Of a stretch of DNA of 64,000 bases, positions 56,901 to 64,000 are shown piece after piece (within the stretch, counting starts at the first letter, position 1; the number at the start of each line of letters is the position of its first letter). Both the position numbers and the translations under genes were made by a program. Source of the DNA: Gigaspora rosea (lineage: Eukaryota > Glomeromycota > Glomeromycetes > Diversisporales > Gigasporaceae); the NCBI GenBank assembly GCA_003550325.1, contig QKWP01000027.1, positions 510,544 to 574,543 on the forward strand, read 5' to 3'. Under the pieces are notes generated by a model that searched no databases, was not told where the DNA came from, and saw only the letters and a list, made by a program, of their open reading frames with translations.

Positions 56901-59423
56901 ATTTCGCTAATTAATATGTCCAAACTAACTGCTTGCTCAAAATAAAATTTATGATTACTTTCTAAGTTTTCATCGATATCTTCTACATTTGTAAGGGCCT
57001 CATAAACTACATTAATAATGTTATCGACATCAATAATGTTTTCCTTAGAATTAGGTGAAGTAGTATAGCTTTCTTTATATTTTCGCTTTTTACTTTCTTT
57101 AACACGTATTAAACATTCAGAGCAAGTTTTTTTGTCGCCAAAGATTTCTGGTGCTTTGTATGTTCTGCACAAGTTACAGTATAAAAGAACCATTGTAAGT
57201 AAAAATATAATAATCATAAATATAATATATTATGAACAGTTTTATCGCTTTATTAAAAAATAATTGTTATCGTTATTGATTATTAATCAAAATGTAAATA
57301 TTAATCGTCATTACAAATTGAATTATCGGTACTATAAAATTGAGTTTAATTGAGTTTAAAACGTAACTGATTTTTGGGTGATGCTTGGTTCGTGATAGTG
57401 TCCTACCTCCCTCGGCAGATATCGCCTCAATTAAAGTTCGGTGCATGTCTCTTAAGGTTTTTTGTACCTTAAGAGTATTTGAGAGGATTTTGGGTATATC
57501 TTCCGTTTTTGAACCAGTGCGTTCACAAAGAGAAAATTCCCTACTCCAACATAATTCCCTACCAAGATCATGCCTCTGTAAATAATTAAATTTAGTAAAT
57601 ACATATAATGAAGGCTTTTAAAGATTTATCATACCCATACCGTGAACATCCAAACCAAATGATAACCCTCGGCATTACTTGGTGCATCTATCGCCTCTGC
57701 CTGACGATTTCTAGATGCTCTTGATACCGCCTCACCACTTAGTTAAGAAAAAGTGTAAGCATTATTGCCAATAATAAAAATTTTAAAAAATATCAATAAA
57801 ACTTACAAATAGCTGTCTAGAATCGTATCGAAACAAGAGAATATATGTTTCTTTATGAAGATGTCAATATCTCGTTCGGAATTAGGTCTTTAAGTAATTC
57901 CTTTTGCGATCATTTCACATCTGGGCAAAATTATATGACATAAAGCTTATTAAATTGCTAGGTTAATTTATTGCTAAATTATTGAACTTACGTATATCGA
58001 ATTAAATCAAAAATAAAAGCAATATCTGGATTTGTATGATCTTCAAGAGTCAGTGATAAATCTCTTTATGATCTCCATTATCCTCTCTATTGAAATCATT
58101 TTCGTTTTCAAATAGATTGTCCAATTCCGAAGCATTTTGTTCCTTTTTATTTTCCAATAATTTCTGAAGTTCAAGAATTGCTCCGTACGTTCCTTTTGGT
58201 CTAACTATTTCACCAATAGTGCAAAGTTGATCGTTGTCGAGCTGGAAATCAATGCATGCGTTAATAATTTCAAATCAAAAATTAAATTACATAAGTCATG
58301 ATCCGTAAATAATCGACACTATTTACATATAAAAAGTGGGTCAAAATTATATATATTTTTATTATGGTTTAAGATCAAATTATATAGTTTTATTGAATAA
58401 CCTATCCCCAAATTTTATTATAAAATAAGTGCCGATCTTAGATGAATCAACATTTAATTTTATCATTCACCTTTTCAAGAGATTGTAAACATCTCTCGGC
58501 CTCGGGTTCTAATGTGGTCCAGTTTTCCAAAAGAGATGAAAACTTTGTATTCAGCTCTGACAACTCATCTTCTGACATAAGGGTCGTGATCGTTGGATCA
58601 GATAAATCGATAATTCTCCACCAGATTGGGCTAAAAAAAAAATATTAGAATCTAGAAACCACAAATAACAAACAAATCAATGTATAACGAACACTTACTT
58701 TAATGACATTTCATATTGAGTCATTTTATTATTACAATTAAAGGCAATTGTAATTAATGAATCGCGCTTGTGTGCTATTTTATCCAGCCAACTTGGTTCG
58801 GTGTATCAAACTCCCATTCAATGAAGGGTTCATCATCATCTAAAATCTATGTATGCATTCACAAAATTTATATATAAGAAAGCTTTTTTCTATTTTGCTA
58901 AAAATTAAAGCAAAAATAAATACCTCGATCAAATCTGATAGTCCTTCGTCTTTACATTGACATTTGTACGAATGGTTATCATCTTCCGCATCAAGTGGTC
59001 TAATAATTTTTTCACGCTCCTTTCCCTTTTCTGAATTGGATGTTTCTCGTAATTGATCAATAAGTATTTGGTTTCTTGTTGATCCTAAAAAATTTTTGGT
59101 AAGTCTATTTGTCTATTGTGAACGTTGATTTGGAATTTTCATAAAATTTACTCTTAATACTGTGGCAGTATAAGTTGATGTTACGTTTATTCGTGCTTCC
59201 TCATGATATTCAAGATTCTTAATGAATTGCTTCACTTGATGCCTTGTTTTTGGCATTTATGTGAACATTACACTTGTCTTGATATTTTTTTAATGTTTTA
59301 TTTGAAATTGTGGCCACGGATAATTTGGGGTTCGATTTCAATCGCGCAAATTCTAGAATTCCGAGAAGAGACCAATTTTTATTAAGTGTTGTTTCAAAAT
59401 ATTCCGTCATCACAGATTCAACA
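53978..59423 (-). pseudogene. Host gene of unknown function split by a MULE
   Basis: Exons readable on the minus strand: about 59423-59190, 59084-58924, 58846-58699, 58630-58471, 58241-57992, 57920-57807, 57737-57641, 57575-57394, [MULE 57393-54432], 54431-54221 and 54148-53978. The frame runs from RTLIEAISAEGGRTLS on one side of the transposon to KPVLQAGTKLLMPGFLSSYF on the other; only one copy of the 12-bp duplication belongs to the original gene. The product has acidic helical regions and one hydrophobic segment (FFIRAILIIYIGGGFYASV). I recall related multi-copy Rhizophagus proteins but no function. Besides the insertion there is an in-frame TAA at 57890-57892, and frame changes near 59220, 58800 and 58065, so the gene is dead. 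Confidence 0.7.
54432..57393 (-). mobile_element. Mutator-like (MULE) DNA transposon, 2962 bp, with 12-bp target duplication
   Basis: Terminal inverted repeats are ACCACCCTAGCGTCACCC then AAAAAATCAGTTACGT (left) and ACGTAACTGATTTTTGGGTG (right). GATAGTGTCCTA flanks both ends (54420-54431, 57394-57405). The minus-strand transposase pieces, in order, are: a four-cysteine N-terminus (CNLC...CSEC, 57217-56834); the PF10551-type core with DATYNTNRLKYELYAI (56379-56089); SDKDFVQISSGM then CKWNLRRAI (56090-55930); HRAVNEIFQYCYHHNLF and EWYRWERW (55846-55418); and a SWIM finger (CSCSSF...CKHLV, about 55275-55345). The coding frame is broken at several points, so it is no longer autonomous. Well-kept TIRs and an exact duplication suggest a moderately recent insertion. 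Confidence 0.88.
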
Positions 59424-59504
59424 TCTAAAAAATTTTAAATGCAAATTATTAGTCAATATCCGTTTTGGTAAAAGAACCATAGTAACATTTACAGTCAACT
59501 GTAC

Positions 59505-59560
59505 ACTGGAAAACAGCATATTGGAACTCAGGCCTTACTTTACTGAAACTTAAAAAAAAG
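59505..59560. repeat. GGAAAACAGCATA repeat, left copy
   Basis: CTGGAAAACAGCATATTGGA, ACTCAGG, then TTACTTTACTGAAACT. It is repeated at 60820-60852 and, inverted at its end, at 60712-60727. Confidence 0.6.
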
Positions 59561-59689
59561 TATATATGTTTTTATAATAAAATAATAATATTTTGAAAAT
59601 ATAATAAATATGCTTTTATATAAAAAAATATTTTAATAATATTTTTATAATATATTAATAATATAATAAAAATTTTAAAAATAAAATAA

Positions 59690-60340
59690 AAATTTAAATC
59701 TGTTTTAAAAATATTATAAAATTATTATAAAAACATTATTATGATATTTTAAAAATAGTTTAAAATAAATTGTTTAAAAATATTTTAAAATATTATTTTA
59801 ATATTATTAAAAATATTATAAAAATATTATTGCTATATTTTAAAAATACTTTAAAATAAATTTTTTAAAAATGTTTTTAAAGCATTATTTTAATATTATA
59901 AAAATTATTATAAAAACATTATTATTATATTTAAAAATAACTTTAAATAAATTTTTAAAAATGTTTTTAAAACATTATTTTAATATATTAAAAATATCAT
60001 AAAAACATTATTATTATATTTTAAAAATAGTTTAAAATAAGCTTTTTAAAAATGTTTTTAAAGCATTATTTTAATATTATCAAAATTATTATAAAAACAT
60101 TATTATTATTATTTAAAAATAACTTAAAATAAACTTTTAAAAATGTTTTTAATACATTATTAAAAATATTGTAAAAATATTATTATTATATTTTAAAAAA
60201 AAATTTAAATAATTTTTTTAAAATATTTTTAAAACATTATTTTAATATTATTAAAAATATTATAAAAACATTATTATTATATTTTAAAAATATATTAAAA
60301 AAAGTTTTTTAAAAATATTTTTTAAACCAAAATTATTTTT
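59690..60340. repeat. AT-only minisatellite, period about 90 bp, 7-8 copies
   Basis: ATTATAAAAACATTATTATT, then ATATTTTAAAAATAGTTTAA, then TTTTTAAAAATGTTTTTAAA, then GCATTATTTTAATATTAT repeats about every 90 bp with anchors near 59717, 59811, 59901, 59990, 60080, 60163 and 60252. There is almost no G or C. Confidence 0.8.
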
Positions 60341-60711
60341 AAAAAATGCTTATATTTCGTAATTTTGCTTATGAAACCATCTTTCGTATTTTAACAAAAA
60401 ATCTTTTTTGCGAGATTTTGGGGTAAACACATTTGTCTAAATCATTATATTATTGATTTGTTTTATTTATATTATATTTAATATTATAAAATATATTATA
60501 ATATGATAATATAAATATTTATATTATACTATAAAATGAAATTTATTTAGTTTAATAATGGTTTAAAAATGTTTTTATTAATATTAATAAAACAGTTTTA
60601 ATATATATTATTTATATTATTATTAACTTATAACTAGTAATTATAACGTTTTTTAAAATATAATAAAAATATAATTAATATATAATAATAATATTTTCAA
60701 TTTTTTTATAG

Positions 60712-60930
60712 TTTCAGTGAAGTAAACACGTATGCTTAAGGACAGCCCAATAGACTGCCTCCAAACATCTAAATACAGGACGGGATGGCCTAACGACAGT
60801 AGGTATAGTGAGCGCATCCTGGAAAACAGCATACTGGGACTCGGGCATTAAACACGTATGTCTAAGGACAGCCCAATAGACTGACTCCAAACATCTGAAT
60901 GCAGGACAGGATGTAGAGATACGCATGACT
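60712..60930. repeat. About 122-bp tandem duplication
   Basis: AAACACGTATGCTTAAGGAC, AGCCCAATAGACTGCCTCCA, then AACATCTAAATACAGGACGG recurs from 60848 as AAACACGTATGTCTAAGGAC and so on. It is GC-richer than its surroundings. Confidence 0.85.
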
Positions 60931-62590
60931 GTAAACTTTACCAGAGTTCAAGAGCTACAAAGATATAGAAAAAGATTAACCTTATTTTTTTTACTTATAC
61001 TCGAAACCCTGTTCTGCAGTAGTATACGCATTCAGAACATTAAACGATCAACTTGTGTATCAAATTTCCATGACTTTCTATAATACAGTCAAAGCCATTT
61101 TACTTATTTGCACAGGTAACACAAACCAAAAAAGAAAATCCGATTTTGTAAATAAATTAAGTGCGTGAGATAAAAGTTTAGGTTTAGAGTCTTAACGTTA
61201 GAGGCTATAGGGTTAGAGTGATGCTTAATTTAAGTAAAATTTCATTCTCGTTATTTTTAATTAGTGCTCCAAGATCAATTTAAACATTAGTTTTTGCATA
61301 TTTTCGCTTTTTTCTTCTTTTACACGTGTTCAAATTCTTCGTCGGACTGATCTGGAATAGTCAAAATTTGCACTCTCCAATTGGCTATTTCCTCTCCAGG
61401 AGCTTGTATTACTCGCGCAAATAAGTGGATGCCAGTCAGAGCATATACCAAATTAGATAATCGGGTTCTAGAACGATCGATGCAAGGTCCGTAAATTTAA
61501 TTGGTGTTTGCATTTTTTTTTACATTCAATACCACAGGTTTTTACAAAATTCTGATTATCAAACGATATGCCAGTATTCAGTGTAGAGTTCGTAGTTTCG
61601 ATTATCCCAATTAATCTCTCATGCTAAGCTATCTACAAAAAGGTAAATGAGGCTTAAAGTTAAATATCTATCTTGTACATTTTTAAGTCGGAAGAAATAA
61701 TTTTTTTGACTAAATAGTATTTCAAATGATTCTTTTGTACCAAAAACATAGAGCAAAAGACCTTTTATGTAGTTTTGCAAGCTTATTAAGCTGTTGGGCT
61801 AAGGTCTAAGACTTACAAAAATGGCAGCATGCAAGCAGTTAAGAAATAGCTAAGTAACTTGTTGGATTTATGAGGCAAATAAGCTTTTAGATTCATGAAA
61901 AGTTTCTAATACATAAATATTTATTAGTCAAGGCATTAGAAATAGCCTATTCATGTTTATGAAGATTCACTTCACATTATTGATCTAAACTCATTAGACT
62001 TTACAGTGCATTAATTGAAGTATTTTGGATAAGCAATTCAGAGTTAAGAACTACTTAGTTTATTTTAATTATGCTAATCTGGTAATAAGTTATGTAGGTA
62101 AAGACTTCACTGTTTGCAAAGACTTATTAGTTGAGGTAATTGGAATTATTCTGATTAAGCTCTTGAAAGATATTCTAGTATATAAAAATTTATTGTCGCA
62201 ACTAATACTAAGAATAAACATATTTTAATCCGAATTTTTAATTTTTTTTTATTAAATTAGGATTTAGAGTAGTTCTACAAGTGCTAAGTATAATGTTATT
62301 AAAACATAGTGCCAGGCACATAGTACTATATTTTAATGGTATTATATTTAGTGCCTAATTTAGAGGTCAAGATAATAATAAAAAAGTATTTACAGAATTT
62401 AATAGTTTTGTAAAGGCCTCAAAGCTGATTTTATTAATAGGCATGATATTTGTTAATTCAGTATACTTGAAATAAGATATTTAATATTCATTTTAATTAA
62501 CTCAATTCTGCGAGCAAATATAATTAATTTAAATAAATATATAATTTTATAATATATCAAATCAAAATATATATACTTGAAAAATCTGAT
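60931..62590. other. Gene-poor stretch
   Basis: AT-rich. One GGGTTAGAG motif lies at 61208. No ORF with recognisable content. Confidence 0.4.
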
Positions 62591-62609
62591 ACATATAATT
62601 ATTATATAA

Positions 62610-62722
62610 CAAGGTGAAATCTGAGTCACCAGCTAGTAAAACTTGAGTTTATTAGTAAAATCTGAGTTTTTTAAAAAAAATAATAAAATCTGAGTTTATT
62701 CGTAAAACCTGAGTTTATTAGT
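62610..62722. repeat. Short tandem repeat GTAAAATCTGAGTTTATTA
   Basis: Four to five degenerate copies of about 20-35 bp just before the foldback element. Confidence 0.65.
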
Positions 62723-63360
62723 AAGAGAAAATAAATTTGTCACACCTGTGACATGTCGCACCCTGCTTCGACCAATCAAATCGCATGATTTTATAGGCAA
62801 AAAATTTTATTTTTTAAAAATTTAAAATTTTACTTAATAAAGTGTAAAATATATATAAAATAGCACGTCATATAATGTAAAATTTTATTCTGAACAACCT
62901 TTTCTAAGTCATAAAGATAGATTGTCTTAGTAAAAAAACGTTTTATAAGAAAAATCAAAAATTTCCAAAGTTAGCACATATAAAACTTTTTTTTACTAAA
63001 ATAATTTACCTTTTTAACTTAGAAAAAGTTGTTTAGCATAAAATTTTACATGTAATACTCAAACATAAATATAGATTATATTAGTTAAAAAAAGTTTAAT
63101 ATGTGCTAACGTTAAAAATTTTGATTTTTCTTATAAACATTTTTTTTTACTAAGACAATCTATCTTTATGACTTAGAAAAAGTTGTTCAGAATAAAATTT
63201 TACATTATATACTTTGATATTGCTTATTTATTTTTTACATTTTATTAGTAAAATTTTTAATTTTTAAAACTTAAAATTTTTTGTCTACAAAATCGTGCGA
63301 TTTGATTGGTTAGAATTGGGGTGTAACATGTCGCAAGTGCAACAAATTTCTATTCTCTAA
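62718..63360. mobile_element. About 643-bp foldback element
   Basis: The left end AGAGAAAATAAATTTGTCAC, TGTGACATGTCGCACCC, faces the right end GGGGTGTAACATGTCGCAAG, AACAAATTTCTATTCTCT. The arms of about 300 bp pair through GACCAATCAAATCGCATGAT, ACTAAGACAATC/GATTGTCTTAGT and TTAGCACATA/TATGTGCTAA. There is no coding capacity. Confidence 0.85.
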
Positions 63361-63399
63361 TATTATTACATATACTAGTATTATTACATGTAATAATAT

Positions 63400-63485
63400 A
63401 GTCAGACCTTTCTAAATGCATATCATTGGGACTAGCTCTGAGGTATACATTTAAGGAGGTATGCATTTAGAATCTCTTATTTATA
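63400..63485. repeat. Palindromic TCTAAATGCATA...TATGCATTTAGA motif
   Basis: TTTCTAAATGCATATCATTG faces GGTATGCATTTAGAATCTC. It is a small hairpin with a diverged middle. Confidence 0.6.
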
Positions 63486-63524
63486 AAGTTAAGTATAGAT
63501 ATTGTAGCAGAGTTAAGGGTATTT

Positions 63525-64000
63525 TGGTATAACTCTGGATCTATTGGTCTAAATTAAATAATTTTAGTGCCATTCAATTCATTTTGATGAGATGAATCGA
63601 ATGGTACCAAATTGTTCAATTTAGATTATAGGATCACAAGTTATTTACAATTGTATATTATACAAAATTGGATAGGTATTGTAGTGAATAAGGGTATTGT
63701 AGTATATTTGCAATATCTCATAACCTATTAGTCCAATCTAAACAATTTTTATACCTTCTGAATCATTTCATCGAGTGATTCGAATTGCACAAAAACTGTT
63801 TGATTTCGATCACTAGGTTACAAGATATTGGTATTAGAATAGTGTCTAAATATAACATATTAGTATTTTGATTTAAATATTCAAACACCAATATTTCATG
63901 ACCCAATGATCAAAATTAACCAATTTTTGTACTATTCGAATCATCTTAATTAGATGATTCAAATAGTATAAAAATTGTTTAGTTTGGACTAATGGGTTAT
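63525..64000. repeat. Array of three palindromic units of about 105 bp
   Basis: Each unit has a hairpin core (for example TTGTACTATTCGAATCATCT facing AGATGATTCAAATAGTATAA), flanked by facing CTAATGGGTTAT-like words. Cores lie at about 63569-63611, 63748-63790 and 63926-63972; the spacing is about 178 bp. The third unit reaches the window end. Confidence 0.8.

Overview
The window looks like nuclear DNA of an arbuscular mycorrhizal fungus (Glomeromycotina), most likely Rhizophagus irregularis or a close relative. The reasons are very high A+T content, short GT-AG introns (about 70-450 bp), a Sel1-repeat protein fused to a kinase, a Kelch-gene relic, several gene families I recall as multi-copy in that genome, (ACGT)n microsatellites, and a great density of palindromic non-autonomous elements. 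This is inferred by eye; no database was searched.

Layout. 1-6.1 kb: a T/G-rich minisatellite block, a 663-bp foldback element and several hairpins. 6.1-9.25 kb (-): a 1017-residue protein joining an NAD-dependent GDP-mannose-3,5-epimerase-like domain to two glycosyltransferase domains and membrane segments. 9.6-14.0 kb: a dense cluster of MITEs and foldbacks, with a Kelch-gene relic at 12.5-12.96 kb. 15.0-19.7 kb: a head-to-head inverted duplication of a six-exon short-chain dehydrogenase/reductase (SDR) gene; the right copy is intact and the left copy has lost one base in its NNAG motif. 20-22.3 kb: two MITEs with TA duplications and a fossil integrase fragment. 25.2-25.6 kb: a 394-bp foldback. 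26.0-27.7 kb (+): a four-exon FAD monooxygenase. 29.2-31.2 kb: a satellite of about 93 bp interrupted by an 837-bp foldback with a perfect 8-bp target duplication. 32.3-38.9 kb (-): a Sel1 array of about 44 units running into a protein kinase domain, frame-disrupted and carrying a MITE. 41.4-42.1 kb (-): a small secreted Kre9/Knh1-like wall protein. 47.1-49.1 kb (+): an eight-exon PQ-loop membrane protein. 51.2-53.4 kb: tandem repeats and a broken coiled-coil family gene. 54.0-59.4 kb (-): a host gene split by a Mutator-like (MULE) transposon with a 12-bp target duplication. 59.5-64 kb: AT-rich minisatellites, a 640-bp foldback and an array of palindromic units.

The intact-looking genes are unrelated housekeeping or accessory functions: sugar-nucleotide/glycan synthesis, a redox enzyme, a flavin monooxygenase, a wall protein and a vacuolar-type transporter. 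There is no operon-like organisation. The most unusual material is the repeat layer: foldbacks whose arms are themselves tandem arrays of a CCGACA-containing unit, telomere-like TTAGGG motifs inside many different palindromic elements, a palindromic repeat read through as a protein module, and transposons caught inside host genes with clear target duplications.
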